Source: Pseudomonas fluorescens
GTDB taxonomy: Bacteria; Pseudomonadota; Gammaproteobacteria; Pseudomonadales; Pseudomonadaceae
DNA length: 64,000 nucleotides
Direction: 5' to 3'
Assembly (NCBI RefSeq): GCF_018614655.1
Contig: NZ_JAGGOG010000002.1
Span: forward strand, 150,228 to 214,227
The notes beneath the pieces were generated by a model. It made no database searches and was not told the DNA's origin. It saw only the letters and a list, made by a program, of their open reading frames with translations. A program made the translations under genes and the position numbers. Positions 1 through 9,636 of the stretch are shown here, in pieces (the first letter of the stretch is position 1; each line of letters begins with the position of its first letter).

Positions 1-334
1 TACGGCTAGGTACGCCCAGTCGCGAAATGGCACTGTTGAGGCGCTTGTCCAAAGCTCCTTCGAGCTCACCCCAAGTACCCAGTACCTGTTTCTTCGCATC
101 ACTGATGCGCGAACCGGCGGTCGCCTTGGCAGCAGTAACTTTTTTACCGACTGCGCTATTGGCGACTTTCTCGGCCTTCTCTCCGTCTTTAACCAAAGTC
201 TCAAAGAGTTTACTACCGTCACTGTCGATCTTCGAGTAAACGCCTAAACCGGCCAGCCAGATCTTGCGGGAATATTCTTCAACTTTCCCGACCCACGAGC
301 TGCCTTCTTTCTGAGTAGTCTTTTTAACAGCCAT
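1..334 (-). CDS. phaF: Phasin PhaF, N-terminal part (cut by window edge)
   Basis: Polyhydroxyalkanoate granule-associated phasin. The visible 111 residues start MAVKKTTQKEG and contain the phasin signature SRKIWLAGLGVYSK, followed by an amphipathic, Lys/Ala-rich helix. PhaF normally continues into a long KPAA-repeat, histone-like tail that binds DNA and helps share granules between daughter cells; that tail lies beyond the left edge. The ATG is 12 bases after the phaI stop, with GGAGAC upstream, so the two genes form a phaI-phaF operon. The N-terminal half resembles PhaI in the same operon, as expected for this pair. Confidence 0.88.
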   Translation of the reverse strand, partial: MAVKKTTQKEGSSWVGKVEEYSRKIWLAGLGVYSKIDSDGSKLFETLVKDGEKAEKVANSAVGKKVTAAKATAGSRISDAKKQVLGTWGELEGALDKRLNSAISRLGVPSR

Positions 335-346
335 CCCGATGTCTCC

Positions 347-769
347 TTAGTGTTTACGCGCGACACGTTCGAGCAATGCCGTCAGCTCTTCGAGCTTAGC
401 AGAGAGTGTCTCCACGTCATGTTTAGACGCAATGCCGATTCGATTCAAGGCACTTGCAACACGAGTATCAAAAGCTTTTTCAACTTTATCCAGCTGAACT
501 TCTACCAGACCTTTGATAACGCGGGCATTACTCTTTACATGGTCAATCTGACTGCTGGTGGCATCAAGTTGTTCAGTTGCAACTTTTTTACCTTTACTTT
601 CAACATGTTGCCCGGATTTAACCAGGTCTTTGAAATACTCGCCGCCCTCGCTTCCGACCTTTGCGTAGGCACCAAGACCCGCCAGCCAGATCTTGCGGGC
701 ATAGGTTTTAACGTCACTCAGAACGGCGGTCTGGGTGTCGATTTTTTTCTTCAAAATAACTTTGGCCAT
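347..769 (-). CDS. phaI: Phasin PhaI, PHA granule-associated protein
   Basis: Small phasin (140 aa) coating medium-chain-length PHA granules. It begins MAKVILKKKID, carries the phasin motif ARKIWLAGLGAYAK near residues 24-37, and ends in a heptad-like region rich in Leu, Glu and Ala. I chose the start at 769 because GAGGTG sits just upstream and the length fits PhaI. A longer reading from 829 would add 20 residues unlike phasins. It is followed by phaF with a 12-base gap. The first 60 residues are clearly related to PhaF. Confidence 0.9.
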   Translation of the reverse strand: MAKVILKKKIDTQTAVLSDVKTYARKIWLAGLGAYAKVGSEGGEYFKDLVKSGQHVESKGKKVATEQLDATSSQIDHVKSNARVIKGLVEVQLDKVEKAFDTRVASALNRIGIASKHDVETLSAKLEELTALLERVARKH

Positions 770-874
770 GGTGCACCTCACGCATAAACGGGTGGAGGAA
801 CTGCCCACAGGAGTTGAGGGCTCAGGCACAAAGTAGGCAGAAAAATTAGAAACGGCACCCTAAGCAGGTCGGTA

Positions 875-1150
875 TCAAGCCAGGGCCTTATCCAAAGCCT
901 TCTCGATTTCGGACTTGATGCTGCCGCTCATGGCCGACATCAACAGGCCCAGTTCAACGTCGATACGCAGAGAGTCTTCCGCTACTTTCAGGGTACCTTT
1001 TACCCCCGAGCGCTTGAGGTTCAACGTGTCGCCGGACCACGACGGCTCCAGGCCATATTGATCCTTGAGTTTTTTCGCCAACTTGTCGGCCTTGGCCCGG
1101 GCAGCTTCTTTACCAAGAGTGTGGGCACGCTCAACGTGTATACGGGCCAT
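875..1150 (-). CDS. Polyhydroxyalkanoic acid system family protein
   Basis: A 91-residue protein starting MARIHVERAHTLGKEAARAKADKLAKKL. It matches my recollection of the small PHA-granule-region family (often annotated as polyhydroxyalkanoic acid system protein) found beside phaIF in pseudomonads. The first half is a charged amphipathic helix and the second half predicts beta strands (LNLKRSGVKGTLKVAEDSLRIDVEL). Its biochemical role is unknown. It lies 105 bases upstream of phaI on the same strand and diverges from ubiE. Confidence 0.75.
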   Translation of the reverse strand: MARIHVERAHTLGKEAARAKADKLAKKLKDQYGLEPSWSGDTLNLKRSGVKGTLKVAEDSLRIDVELGLLMSAMSGSIKSEIEKALDKALA

Positions 1151-1236
1151 TGCAATGACTCCTCTTTATAGAGACTTGAAAACCTTCCATGCGGCAAAAG
1201 GTCTCGGGGATGGCCTATCTTACCTTCACCCTTGCC

Positions 1237-1265
1237 AAGACAAAGCATGCCCTGGGGATTAGAAT
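1237..1265 (+). promoter_or_regulatory. Candidate sigma-70 promoter of ubiE
   Basis: AAGACA (1237-1242) and TAGAAT (1260-1265) are separated by 17 bases, and ubiE starts 29 bases after the -10. The -35 is a partial match (4 of 6) and the -10 a good one (5 of 6). Seen by eye only. Confidence 0.45.
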
Positions 1266-1293
1266 GCCCCCATTCTCTTTTGGTGACAGCGAT

Positions 1294-2064
1294 ATGACTG
1301 ATCAGCGCAAAGGCAGCGATGCCGAACCCACCACTCACTTCGGCTTCAAGAACGTCCCGGAAAGCCAGAAAGCGGAAAAAGTCGCTGAGGTGTTCCACTC
1401 GGTGGCGGCCAAGTACGACCTGATGAATGACGTGCTGTCCGGCGGCATGCACCGCCTGTGGAAGCGCTTCACCATCGAGTTGTCCGGCGTACGCACCGGT
1501 AACCGCGTGCTGGATATCGCTGGTGGTACGGGCGATCTGGCGGCCAAGTTCTCGAAACTGGTTGGCCCTACCGGCCAAGTGGTACTGGCCGACATCAATG
1601 GCTCGATGCTCAAGGTCGGGCGCGATCGCCTGCTGGACAAAGGCGTGGCCGGCAACATCGAGTTCGTCCAAGCTGACGCTGAAAAGCTGCCGTTCCCGGA
1701 CAATCATTTCGACTGCGTGACCATCGCCTTCGGCCTGCGCAATGTGACCCACAAGGAAGACGCGCTGCGCTCCATGCTGCGGGTGCTCAAGCCCGGCGGT
1801 CGCCTGCTGGTGCTGGAGTTCTCCAAGCCGACCAACGCGTTGATGTCCAAGGTCTACGACACCTACTCGTTCGCCTTCATGCCGCTGATGGGCAAGCTGA
1901 TCACCAATGACGCCGAAAGCTACCGTTACCTGGCCGAATCGATCCGCATGCACCCCAACCAGGAAACCCTGAAGTCGATGATGGTAGAAGCCGGTTTCGA
2001 CCGTGTGACCTACCACAACATGACCTCGGGTATCGTCGCCCTGCACCGCGGTATCAAGCCCTGA
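1294..2064 (+). CDS. ubiE: Ubiquinone/menaquinone C-methyltransferase UbiE
   Basis: SAM-dependent C-methyltransferase of ubiquinone synthesis, acting on the demethoxy-benzoquinol ring. It is 256 aa, as usual. The SAM-binding motif [11 protein letters not shown], is at residues 72-81, and family motifs FGLRNV and [15 protein letters not shown] follow. The start MTDQRKGSD at 1294 gives the normal length; the open frame runs further upstream to 1189, but those 35 residues do not belong to the family. The stop codon overlaps the ubiJ ATG, opening a ubiE-ubiJ-ubiB operon. Confidence 0.96.
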   Translation: MTDQRKGSDAEPTTHFGFKNVPESQKAEKVAEVFHSVAAKYDLMNDVLSGGMHRLWKRFTIELSGVRTGNRVLDIAGGTGDLAAKFSKLVGPTGQVVLADINGSMLKVGRDRLLDKGVAGNIEFVQADAEKLPFPDNHFDCVTIAFGLRNVTHKEDALRSMLRVLKPGGRLLVLEFSKPTNALMSKVYDTYSFAFMPLMGKLITNDAESYRYLAESIRMHPNQETLKSMMVEAGFDRVTYHNMTSGIVALHRGIKP

Positions 2065-2687
2065 TGCTGTTCGCAGGCCTGCTCGCCAGCGTTGAACACG
2101 GCCTCAACCGTGTCCTGCGCCTGGACAGCACCGCCCTGGCGCGGCTGGCGCATTTGAACGGCAAGATCATCGCCGTCGACTGCAGCAGCCCCACCTTGCA
2201 GCTGTTTATCCTGCCCAGCGATGAAGGCCTGCTGCTGGCAACCCAATGGGCCGCCGATGCCGACTGCACCCTGCGCGCGTCCGCGTCCAACCTGTTGCGC
2301 CTGGCGTTGAGTCGTGACAAAACGGCGATCCTCCACGGCCCGGACGTCATGCTCGAAGGTGACAGTACGGTGCTGATGGACCTGGCCGCCGTGCTGCAGG
2401 ACCTGGAGCTGGACTGGGAATACGAACTGTCCCGCTGGCTCGGCCCGGTCGCCACGCAACTGATCAGTGGCCACCTGCGTAGCCGCACACGCTGGTACCA
2501 GCAGGGCTTCGCCAGCCTGAACCAGAACCTTGCCGAATACCTGAGCGAAGAATCGCGCACCCTGGTCGGACAACGGGAGGCCGAAGCGCGCTTTCGTGAA
2601 CTCGACCAGGCCAAACTCGACCTGGAACGGCTTGAGGCGCGCTTCGAGCGCCTGAGCCAATCCCTTGATTCAAGCGATAAAGCATGA
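2064..2687 (+). CDS. ubiJ: Ubiquinone biosynthesis accessory factor UbiJ (SCP2 domain)
   Basis: Lipid-binding accessory protein of the Ubi complex, formerly YigP (207 aa). The N-terminal ~110 residues form an SCP2 sterol-carrier-like fold (hydrophobic, with [14 protein letters not shown] near residue 40). The C terminus is a coiled coil rich in Glu, Arg and Leu. It overlaps the stop of ubiE by one base and the start of ubiB by four (ATGA), which indicates translational coupling. In E. coli, UbiJ helps hold the ubiquinone intermediates for UbiE and other hydroxylases. Confidence 0.92.
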   Translation: MLFAGLLASVEHGLNRVLRLDSTALARLAHLNGKIIAVDCSSPTLQLFILPSDEGLLLATQWAADADCTLRASASNLLRLALSRDKTAILHGPDVMLEGDSTVLMDLAAVLQDLELDWEYELSRWLGPVATQLISGHLRSRTRWYQQGFASLNQNLAEYLSEESRTLVGQREAEARFRELDQAKLDLERLEARFERLSQSLDSSDKA

Positions 2688-4288
2688 AGCTGCTTGCCGT
2701 CCGCCGTTTGTTTCGTATCCAGCGCGTCGTAATCCGCTACCGCCTTGATGACCTGCTGTTCGCACTGCCGCTGCCATGGTTTTTGTTGGCGGTGCGCTAT
2801 GTACTGCCGTGGCGCTGGTTCCCGCGCAAGACCCTGGACTTGAGCCGTGGCGCCCGCCTGCGCCTGGCGTTGCAGGACCTTGGGCCGATCTTCATCAAGT
2901 TCGGACAAATCCTGTCCACCCGCCGCGACCTGTTGCCCGAAGACATCGCCGACGAACTGATGCTGTTGCAAGACCGCGTACCGCCGTTCGATTCGCAGCA
3001 GTCGGTCAAGCTGATCGAAGAGCAACTGGGCAAGAAGATCAGCGAAGTCTTCAGCCGCTTCGACATCGAACCTCTGGCCTCGGCCTCGGTGGCCCAGGTT
3101 CATGCCGCCCAGCTCAAGACGGGCGAAGAAGTGGTGGTCAAGGTGATCCGCCCGGGCCTCAAGCCGATCATCGGCCAGGACCTGGCATGGCTGTTCATCC
3201 TCGCCCGCGCCGCCGAACGTTTCTCCGCCGATGCGCGCTTGCTGCACCCGATGGACGTGGTCGCCGACTACGAAAAAACCATCTACGACGAACTCGACCT
3301 GCTGCGCGAAGCCGCCAATGCCAGCCAGCTCAAGCGCAACTTCGAAGGTTCGCCGCTGCTGTACGTGCCGCAAGTCTATTGGGACTGGTGCCGCCCAAAA
3401 GTGCTGGTGATGGAGCGCATCTACGGCGTTCAAGTCACCGATCTTGCGACCCTGGCCGACCAGCGCACCGACATGAAAATGCTCGCCGAGCGCGGCGTGG
3501 AAATCTTCTTCACCCAGGTGTTCCGCGACAGCTTCTTCCACGCCGACATGCACCCCGGCAATATCTTCGTCAGCACGGTGAGCCCGTGGAGCCCGCAGTA
3601 CATCGCGATCGACTGCGGGATCGTCGGCAGCCTCACGCCGGAAGACCAGGATTACCTGGCCCGCAACCTGTTCGCCTTCTTCAAGCGCGACTACCGCCGC
3701 GTGGCGCAACTGCACATTGATTCGGGCTGGGTGCCGGCTGAAACCAAGCTCAACGAGTTCGAAGCGGCAATCCGCACCGTGTGCGAGCCGATCTTTGAAA
3801 AACCGTTAAAAGATATTTCCTTCGGCCAGGTGTTGATGCGCCTGTTCCAGACCGCCCGGCGCTTCAATATGGAAGTGCAGCCGCAACTGGTCCTGCTGCA
3901 GAAAACCCTGCTGAACATCGAAGGCCTGGGCCGTCAGTTGTACCCGGACCTGGACCTGTGGAACACCGCCCAACCGTTCCTCGAACGCTGGATGCGCGAG
4001 CGAGTCAGCCCGAAAGCCCTGCTGGGCAACCTGCAAAGCCAGGTCGAGCAGCTGCCGCACCTGGCCAACATGACCCGCGACCTGCTGGAGCGCATGTCCC
4101 AACCCCACGCCAAGGACCCGGCGCCGCCGTGGCACAAGCGTCGAGACGACTGGTTCCTGCGCCTGTTGGGCGCCGCCCACCTGACCGGCGGCGCGATCCT
4201 CGCCGCTGGCGGGCCGCTGAACGAGTTGGGCCACTGGCCGGCGGGGATCATGGTCGCCGTGGGTGTGTATCTGATCGTGCGCCGATAG
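2684..4288 (+). CDS. ubiB: Ubiquinone biosynthesis regulatory protein kinase-like UbiB
   Basis: Member of the ABC1/ADCK/UbiB atypical kinase family (534 aa), needed for ubiquinone synthesis as an ATPase-type helper rather than a typical kinase. The KxGQ family motif is seen as [16 protein letters not shown] around residue 70, the Ala-rich nucleotide loop as [11 protein letters not shown], and the catalytic-loop-like part as [10 protein letters not shown] with IDCGIVG. Two C-terminal hydrophobic segments ([15 protein letters not shown] and [13 protein letters not shown]) should anchor it in the inner membrane. Third gene of the ubiEJB operon. Confidence 0.95.
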   Translation: MKLLAVRRLFRIQRVVIRYRLDDLLFALPLPWFLLAVRYVLPWRWFPRKTLDLSRGARLRLALQDLGPIFIKFGQILSTRRDLLPEDIADELMLLQDRVPPFDSQQSVKLIEEQLGKKISEVFSRFDIEPLASASVAQVHAAQLKTGEEVVVKVIRPGLKPIIGQDLAWLFILARAAERFSADARLLHPMDVVADYEKTIYDELDLLREAANASQLKRNFEGSPLLYVPQVYWDWCRPKVLVMERIYGVQVTDLATLADQRTDMKMLAERGVEIFFTQVFRDSFFHADMHPGNIFVSTVSPWSPQYIAIDCGIVGSLTPEDQDYLARNLFAFFKRDYRRVAQLHIDSGWVPAETKLNEFEAAIRTVCEPIFEKPLKDISFGQVLMRLFQTARRFNMEVQPQLVLLQKTLLNIEGLGRQLYPDLDLWNTAQPFLERWMRERVSPKALLGNLQSQVEQLPHLANMTRDLLERMSQPHAKDPAPPWHKRRDDWFLRLLGAAHLTGGAILAAGGPLNELGHWPAGIMVAVGVYLIVRR

Positions 4289-4353
4289 CCCGTCCGGTTA
4301 TACACTGTCGTAAATCGCCGAGGCTAGACAGGGCCCGGTTGTCGGAGTCGAAC

Positions 4354-4746
4354 ATGAAAGACTGGCTGGACGAGATCAAGTGGGACAGTGACGGCCTGGT
4401 GCCGGCCATTGCCCAGGACTACAAGACCGGGCGCGTGCTGATGATGGCCTGGATGAACCGCGAGGCCCTGAGCCTCACCGCCGCCGAGAACCGTGCCATC
4501 TACTGGTCACGTTCGCGTGGCAAACTGTGGCGCAAGGGCGAAGAGTCCGGGCATGTGCAAACCCTGCACGAGATGCGCATCGACTGCGATGCCGATGTGG
4601 TGATCCTCAAGGTCGAGCAGATCGGCGGTATTGCCTGTCACACCGGCCGTCACAGTTGCTTCTATCGCGTGTTCGAGAACGGCGAGTGGAAGACCGTCGA
4701 GCCCGTGCTCAAAGACCCGCACGCAATCTATTCGGCAGGACACTGA
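4354..4746 (+). CDS. hisI: Phosphoribosyl-AMP cyclohydrolase HisI
   Basis: Third step of histidine biosynthesis: opens the purine ring of phosphoribosyl-AMP. It is 130 aa, the single-domain form; enterobacteria fuse HisI and HisE. The Zn/Mg ligands are visible in DCDADVV and [13 protein letters not shown]. The start [11 protein letters not shown] at 4354 has GGAG upstream. An open frame reaching back to 3958 runs inside ubiB in another frame and is not real. hisE follows after two bases. Confidence 0.96.
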   Translation: MKDWLDEIKWDSDGLVPAIAQDYKTGRVLMMAWMNREALSLTAAENRAIYWSRSRGKLWRKGEESGHVQTLHEMRIDCDADVVILKVEQIGGIACHTGRHSCFYRVFENGEWKTVEPVLKDPHAIYSAGH

Positions 4747-4748
4747 AC

Positions 4749-5081
4749 ATGACTGACACCCTGAACCGCCTGGCCCAGGTGCTGGAAGACCGCAAAGGCG
4801 CGGCCGCCGACAGTTCCTATGTCGCCAGCTTGTACCACAAGGGTCTGAACAAGATTCTGGAAAAGCTTGGCGAAGAATCCGTCGAGACTATTATTGCTGC
4901 CAAGGACGCACAAATCAGCGGCGACTGCAGCGATGTGATCTACGAAACCGCCGACCTGTGGTTCCACAGCCTGGTGATGCTTGCCCAACTGGGGCAGCAT
5001 CCACAGGCCGTGCTTGATGAACTGGACCGTCGCTTCGGCTTGTCCGGGCACACTGAAAAGGCCTCGCGCCCGTCCGCCTGA
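4749..5081 (+). CDS. hisE: Phosphoribosyl-ATP pyrophosphatase HisE
   Basis: Second step of histidine biosynthesis: removes pyrophosphate from phosphoribosyl-ATP (110 aa). It is an all-helical MazG-like fold with the metal-binding helix [15 protein letters not shown] near residues 38-52 and the second acidic helix [17 protein letters not shown]. The ATG is two bases after the hisI stop, so hisI and hisE are co-translated as a split pair. The gene ends shortly before tatA, a common Pseudomonas arrangement. Confidence 0.95.
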   Translation: MTDTLNRLAQVLEDRKGAAADSSYVASLYHKGLNKILEKLGEESVETIIAAKDAQISGDCSDVIYETADLWFHSLVMLAQLGQHPQAVLDELDRRFGLSGHTEKASRPSA

Positions 5082-5106
5082 ATAAACTTTAGAGAGGAAT
5101 TGCAGC

Positions 5107-5385
5107 ATGGGCATTTTTGACTGGAAACACTGGATCGTCATTCTGGTAGTGGTTGTACTGGTGTTCGGCACCAAGAAGTTGAAGAACCTGGGCACCGACG
5201 TCGGCGAATCCATCAAGGGCTTTCGCAAGGCCATGAACGACGACGAAAAACCGGCCGACCCTGCCGCCAGCCCGGTTCCACCGGCGCAGCCTGCGCACCC
5301 GCAGGCCGCTCAGCCGATCACCGAGCGTCGCACCTTCGACGTGCAGGCCGAGAAAGTCCAAGAGCCGACCCGCAAAGACTCGTGA
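5107..5385 (+). CDS. tatA: Twin-arginine translocase subunit TatA
   Basis: Pore-forming subunit of the Tat system, which exports folded proteins. It has 92 aa with one N-terminal membrane helix ([14 protein letters not shown]), the [10 protein letters not shown] hinge, an amphipathic helix ([15 protein letters not shown]) and a polar Pro/Gln-rich tail. The start at 5107 has AGAGGA upstream. It leads tatA-tatB-tatC. Confidence 0.95.
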   Translation: MGIFDWKHWIVILVVVVLVFGTKKLKNLGTDVGESIKGFRKAMNDDEKPADPAASPVPPAQPAHPQAAQPITERRTFDVQAEKVQEPTRKDS

Positions 5386-5395
5386 GCACTGACTA

Positions 5396-5833
5396 ATGTT
5401 TGGTATCAGCTTCTCTGAACTGCTGCTCGTCGGCCTCGTTGCCCTGTTGGTGCTGGGGCCGGAACGCCTGCCCGGTGCCGCACGTACGGCCGGCCTGTGG
5501 ATCGGGCGCCTGAAACGCAGTTTCAACGCCATCAAACAGGAAGTTGAACGGGAAATCGGTGCCGACGAGATTCGCCGGCAACTGCACAACGAGCACATTC
5601 TGTCGTTGGAACAGGAGGCACGGAAGATTCTCTCTCCGGTGCAGGAAACGCCCAAGCCGGTTGAACCCATGGCCGAGCCCTCCATTGCACCACCCGTTGC
5701 GCCAACGCCGACACCGGTTGTCGAACCCGTGCACGCCGCAGAGCCTGCACCCGCCGGCCCGACAGAACCCGCGCCGGCGCCCGCTACAGCGCCCGCTCCC
5801 CACGACCCTACATTGCCGCCGCGAGCCCCATGA
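5396..5833 (+). CDS. tatB: Twin-arginine translocase subunit TatB
   Basis: Tat receptor-complex subunit (145 aa). The start [28 protein letters not shown] is a classic TatB N terminus: membrane helix, then the GPERLP hinge. A long amphipathic helix follows ([26 protein letters not shown]). The last ~55 residues are a Pro/Ala/Thr-rich low-complexity tail. The stop overlaps the tatC ATG by four bases. The Shine-Dalgarno sequence is weak, so expression probably depends on coupling to tatA. Confidence 0.94.
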   Translation: MFGISFSELLLVGLVALLVLGPERLPGAARTAGLWIGRLKRSFNAIKQEVEREIGADEIRRQLHNEHILSLEQEARKILSPVQETPKPVEPMAEPSIAPPVAPTPTPVVEPVHAAEPAPAGPTEPAPAPATAPAPHDPTLPPRAP

Positions 5834-6621
5834 GCGCTGATAAACCGGAAAACGACCAGCACATGCCGCTGGTCTCGCACCTCACCGAGTTGCGCACCCG
5901 CCTGCTGCGGTGTGTCGCGGCAATCTTCGTGATCTTTGCCGGGCTGTTTGCCTTCACCCAGCAGATCTACACCTTCGTCTCCACGCCGCTGCGCGACTAC
6001 CTGCCGGTCGGCGCGACGATGATCGCCACCGATGTGTCGTCACCGTTCCTCACGCCGTTGAAGCTGACGATGATGGTCTCGCTGTTTCTGGCTATCCCGG
6101 TGATCCTGCATCAGATCTGGGGCTTTATCGCGCCGGGCCTGTACAAGCATGAGAAGCGCATTGCGGTGCCGCTGCTGGTCTCCAGCATCCTGCTGTTCTA
6201 CACCGGCATGGCCTTCGCCTACTTCCTGGTGTTCCCGCTGATCTTCAAATTCTTCGCTGCCGCTACCCCGGCCGGTGTGGAGATGATGACCGACATCACC
6301 AGTTACCTCGACTTCGTGATGACGCTATTCTTCGCCTTTGGCGTGGCCTTCGAGATTCCGGTGGCCGTGGTGCTGCTGGTGTGGATCGGTGTGGTCGACG
6401 TCAAATACCTGCGCAAGATCCGCCCGTACGTGATCATCGGCTGCTTCGTGGTGGGCATGATCCTGACCCCGCCGGACATCTTCTCGCAAACCTTGCTGGC
6501 CGTACCGATGTGGATGCTGTTCGAGATTGGCATCCTGTTTGGCAGCCTGGTGAGCAAGCGCGGCGAGCACCCGGATGACCAACCCGCCGACGACGACCAG
6601 CCGCCAGCGACTCAGCCGTGA
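5830..6621 (+). CDS. tatC: Sec-independent translocase subunit TatC
   Basis: Polytopic receptor for twin-arginine signal peptides (263 aa, six membrane helices). It starts [27 protein letters not shown], with the conserved [10 protein letters not shown] motif. [12 protein letters not shown] in the first cytoplasmic loop is the typical signal-peptide contact region, and the EIPV motif ([12 protein letters not shown]) is present. The C terminus is acidic ([11 protein letters not shown]). The stop overlaps the rsmE GTG start. Confidence 0.96.
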   Translation: MSADKPENDQHMPLVSHLTELRTRLLRCVAAIFVIFAGLFAFTQQIYTFVSTPLRDYLPVGATMIATDVSSPFLTPLKLTMMVSLFLAIPVILHQIWGFIAPGLYKHEKRIAVPLLVSSILLFYTGMAFAYFLVFPLIFKFFAAATPAGVEMMTDITSYLDFVMTLFFAFGVAFEIPVAVVLLVWIGVVDVKYLRKIRPYVIIGCFVVGMILTPPDIFSQTLLAVPMWMLFEIGILFGSLVSKRGEHPDDQPADDDQPPATQP

Positions 6622-7325
6622 ACCTGCTGCTGCTTGAAGAGGCCGACTTTATCGCGGCCGACCGGGTGATCCTGCGTGATCGGCGCCTGGTGCATATGCA
6701 GGAAGTTCATCGTGCGGCAGTGGGCGACAGTCTGCGGGTCGGCCGGATTGGCGGGTTGATGGGCAACGCTGAGCTGCTGCGCCTGGAAGCCCATGAAGCG
6801 GAACTGCGGGTCAACCTCGATCAGCCGCCACCGACGAAACTGCCACTGACCCTGCTGCTGGCCCTGCCCCGCCCGAAAATGCTCCGTCGCGTCCTGCAAA
6901 CCGTGGCCTCCATGGGCGTGCCACGGGTGGTGCTGGTCAACAGCTATCGGGTGGAAAAGAGCTTCTGGCAGACGCCGTTCCTGGAGCCCGACGCGGTTCG
7001 TGAGCAGTTGATTCTTGGCCTGGAACAAGCCCGAGACACAGCACTGCCAGAGATCATCATCGAAAAGCGCTTCAAGCCCTTCGTCGAGGACCGTTTGCCT
7101 GCCTTGGCCCAAGGCACGCTCGGCCTGATCGGCCACCCTGGCGACTATCCTCCCTGCCCTCGTGGCCTGGATGAGCCCGTAACCCTGGCCATCGGCCCGG
7201 AAGGCGGCTGGATCCCCTACGAGGTGGATCTACTGACCAAAGCCGGCTTACAGCCGGTGCAGCTTGGGGCCCGGATCCTGCGGGTCGAAACCGCCGTCAC
7301 CGCACTGCTCGCCCGCCTTTTCTGA
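6618..7325 (+). CDS. rsmE: 16S rRNA m3U1498 methyltransferase RsmE
   Basis: SPOUT-type methyltransferase that makes m3U1498 in 16S rRNA (235 aa). The N-terminal PUA-like domain starts [11 protein letters not shown], and the C-terminal knot carries [16 protein letters not shown] near residues 192-207 and [11 protein letters not shown]. The start is GTG at 6618, overlapping the tatC stop (TGA 6619-6621); no ATG nearby gives the family start. Last gene of the run that begins at ubiE. A REP palindrome lies directly downstream. Confidence 0.94.
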   Translation: MNLLLLEEADFIAADRVILRDRRLVHMQEVHRAAVGDSLRVGRIGGLMGNAELLRLEAHEAELRVNLDQPPPTKLPLTLLLALPRPKMLRRVLQTVASMGVPRVVLVNSYRVEKSFWQTPFLEPDAVREQLILGLEQARDTALPEIIIEKRFKPFVEDRLPALAQGTLGLIGHPGDYPPCPRGLDEPVTLAIGPEGGWIPYEVDLLTKAGLQPVQLGARILRVETAVTALLARLF

Positions 7326-7348
7326 CCACCACAGGGACAATAATCCCC

Positions 7349-7467
7349 CTTGCCCGCGTTGGGCTGCGCAGCAGCCCTGAAATCAGTCACGCGATCCTGC
7401 CTGAAATACTTCAACCACTTGAGGGCCTGCTTCGCAGCCCAACGCGGGCAAGCCCGCTCGCCACAGA
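7349..7467. repeat. REP-type palindrome, GCCCGCGTTGGGCTGCG family
   Basis: Inverted repeat between rsmE and the first chemoreceptor gene. The left arm (7349-7372) and right arm (7429-7452) share CTTGCCCGCGTTGGGCTGCG with its complement, and the right side continues GCCCGCTCGCCACAG. The same family occurs at 40961-41100 and, as a half copy, at 23695-23737. It probably also ends rsmE transcripts. Confidence 0.8.
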
Positions 7468-7548
7468 ATCTTTAGCGCCTACAGAATCCCGCGCTCCTGC
7501 CGATAGCCTTTGGATAAGTCCAAGCCTTGTTCAAAGGGAGTTCGCAGC

Positions 7549-9465
7549 ATGTATCGTTGGTTAGCCGAGAATCTGGGAAATGTGAGCGTCAATCGCAAGC
7601 TGGGCATAGGCTTTGGCCTGGTGTTGGTATTGACCTTGTTGATCAGCTTCACCGGCTGGACCGGCCTTGGCGGCGTGATCAGCCGGGGGGACAAGCTGGG
7701 CTTTATCTCCAGCCTCAATGAGCTGACCCAGGAATTGCGTCTGGCGCGCCTGGACTATGAAATGCGCCGTGGCGAACAAGGACCGGCGGCAGTCAACGAC
7801 TTGCTGGGCCAATTGGACAGCGGCCTGAAAACCGCTCGCAGCTTGATCGAACAGCCGGCCGATATCGCCCTGATCGATGAGCAATTGGCCGCTGTTGATC
7901 AATACAAGCGTGCGTTTACCACTATGACCCAGGCGGGTGCCAACCGCGAAGACGCCCGCAGCAAGCTCGGGAATACGGCCGACAACGCGGTGCTCAAGAT
8001 AGGTGAGGTCGAGAAGTCGCTGCTGCAAGGCGACAGCGTCAGCCAATTCAACAACGTGGTCGACCTGAGCAAGCTGATTCAGCAAGCACGCTTCCAGGTG
8101 CGCGGTTATACCTACAGCGGCAAGGTTGAGGCAGAACAGCCGGCCCTGGACGCCATCGACAACGCCCTGAAGAAAATCACCAGCCTTAACGGCCAATTGC
8201 CGGAGCAATACCAGGCCAACCTGCAACAGGCCGGCGTATCGCTGCAAGCCTACCGCGCCGCTGTCAGTCAGTACCGAGACTCACAGGTAGCCAGCACGGC
8301 GGCGATGAAAGTCATGGCCGAGCAAGGCAATATCCTGCTGGATCACAGTAAAAAACTCACCACCTCGCAAACGGTGGTCCGCGATACCGACACGGCACAG
8401 GCCAAGAACCTGTTGCTGCTGGCCACCGCCCTGGCGCTGGTCTTCGGCATAGTGGCGGCATGGGCTATCACTCGGCAGATCGTCATTCCGCTGAACCAGA
8501 CCCTCAAAGTCGCCGAGCAGGTGGCTTCTGGCGACCTGAGCCACAACCTGACGTCCCTGCGTCGTGATGAACTGGGCCAACTGCAACGAGCCATGCAAAG
8601 CATGACCGTGGGCCTGCGGGAATTGATTGGCGGCATCAGTGATGGCGTCACCCAGATCGCCAGCGCTGCCGAGCAACTGTCGGCGGTTACCGAACAGACC
8701 AGTGCAGGGGTCAACAGTCAGAAAGTCGAGACCGACCAAGTGGCAACCGCCATGAACGAAATGGCCGCCACGGTACAGGAAGTCGCGCGCAACGCTGAAG
8801 AGGCATCCGAAGCCGCCGTCGCCGCTGACCAGCAGGCTCGTGAAGGTGACAAGGTGGTCGGCGAAGCCATCGCGCAGATTGAGCGGCTGGCCAGCGAAGT
8901 GGGTAATTCCACCGAAGCCATGGGCCACCTCAAGCGCGAAAGCGACAAGATCGGCAGTGTGCTGGACGTGATCAAGTCAGTAGCCCAGCAAACCAACCTA
9001 CTGGCCCTCAACGCGGCCATCGAAGCCGCCCGCGCAGGGGAAGCCGGGCGTGGCTTCGCGGTGGTCGCCGACGAGGTCCGCAGCCTGGCCCAGCGCACCC
9101 AAAAGTCCACCGAGGAAATCGAAGAGCTGATTATCGGCCTGCAAGCCGGCACCCTGCAGGTGTCGACCGTCATGGACAACAGCCGTGGCCTCACCGACAG
9201 CAGTGTCGAACTGACTCGCCGGGCCGGCAGCGCCTTGAAAAACATCACCCGCACGGTCTCGGCGATCCAGGCGATGAACCAGCAGATCGCTACCGCCGCC
9301 GAGCAACAAAGTGCCGTGGCCGAAGAGATCAACCGCAGCGTCCTGAACGTGCGCGACGTTTCCGAACAGACCTCCGCCGCCAGCGAAGAAACTGCCGCCT
9401 CCAGTGCCGAATTGGCTCGGCTGGGGGTCTACCTGCAAACCCTCGTGGGCCGTTTCAGGACCTGA
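7549..9465 (+). CDS. Methyl-accepting chemotaxis protein, 4-helix or HBM-type sensor
   Basis: Transmembrane chemoreceptor (638 aa). TM1 is near residues 20-42 ([16 protein letters not shown]). A ~250-residue all-helical periplasmic sensor follows, long enough for a helical-bimodular (HBM) type. TM2 is near 286-306 ([20 protein letters not shown]), then HAMP and a signalling domain. The hairpin tip [20 protein letters not shown] is intact. No CheR-tethering pentapeptide is visible at the C terminus. I chose the start [11 protein letters not shown] at 7549 because GGGAG lies upstream. The ligand cannot be told from sequence. A close paralogue follows immediately. Confidence 0.9.
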   Translation: MYRWLAENLGNVSVNRKLGIGFGLVLVLTLLISFTGWTGLGGVISRGDKLGFISSLNELTQELRLARLDYEMRRGEQGPAAVNDLLGQLDSGLKTARSLIEQPADIALIDEQLAAVDQYKRAFTTMTQAGANREDARSKLGNTADNAVLKIGEVEKSLLQGDSVSQFNNVVDLSKLIQQARFQVRGYTYSGKVEAEQPALDAIDNALKKITSLNGQLPEQYQANLQQAGVSLQAYRAAVSQYRDSQVASTAAMKVMAEQGNILLDHSKKLTTSQTVVRDTDTAQAKNLLLLATALALVFGIVAAWAITRQIVIPLNQTLKVAEQVASGDLSHNLTSLRRDELGQLQRAMQSMTVGLRELIGGISDGVTQIASAAEQLSAVTEQTSAGVNSQKVETDQVATAMNEMAATVQEVARNAEEASEAAVAADQQAREGDKVVGEAIAQIERLASEVGNSTEAMGHLKRESDKIGSVLDVIKSVAQQTNLLALNAAIEAARAGEAGRGFAVVADEVRSLAQRTQKSTEEIEELIIGLQAGTLQVSTVMDNSRGLTDSSVELTRRAGSALKNITRTVSAIQAMNQQIATAAEQQSAVAEEINRSVLNVRDVSEQTSAASEETAASSAELARLGVYLQTLVGRFRT

Positions 9466-9636
9466 ACCCTCGCGGCGGCCATCATGGCTGCCGCCCTGAC
9501 AACTTGTGAAGTTTCCTACACGTTTTTCAGGTCACGGATTACACGCCTCGCGCCGAATAGAAGTAGCGTTTCAACTCCCCTGACCCGCGTCAGCCGGATT
9601 GTCGAAACGCTCTCTTTGATTCGTTGGAGGCTCACC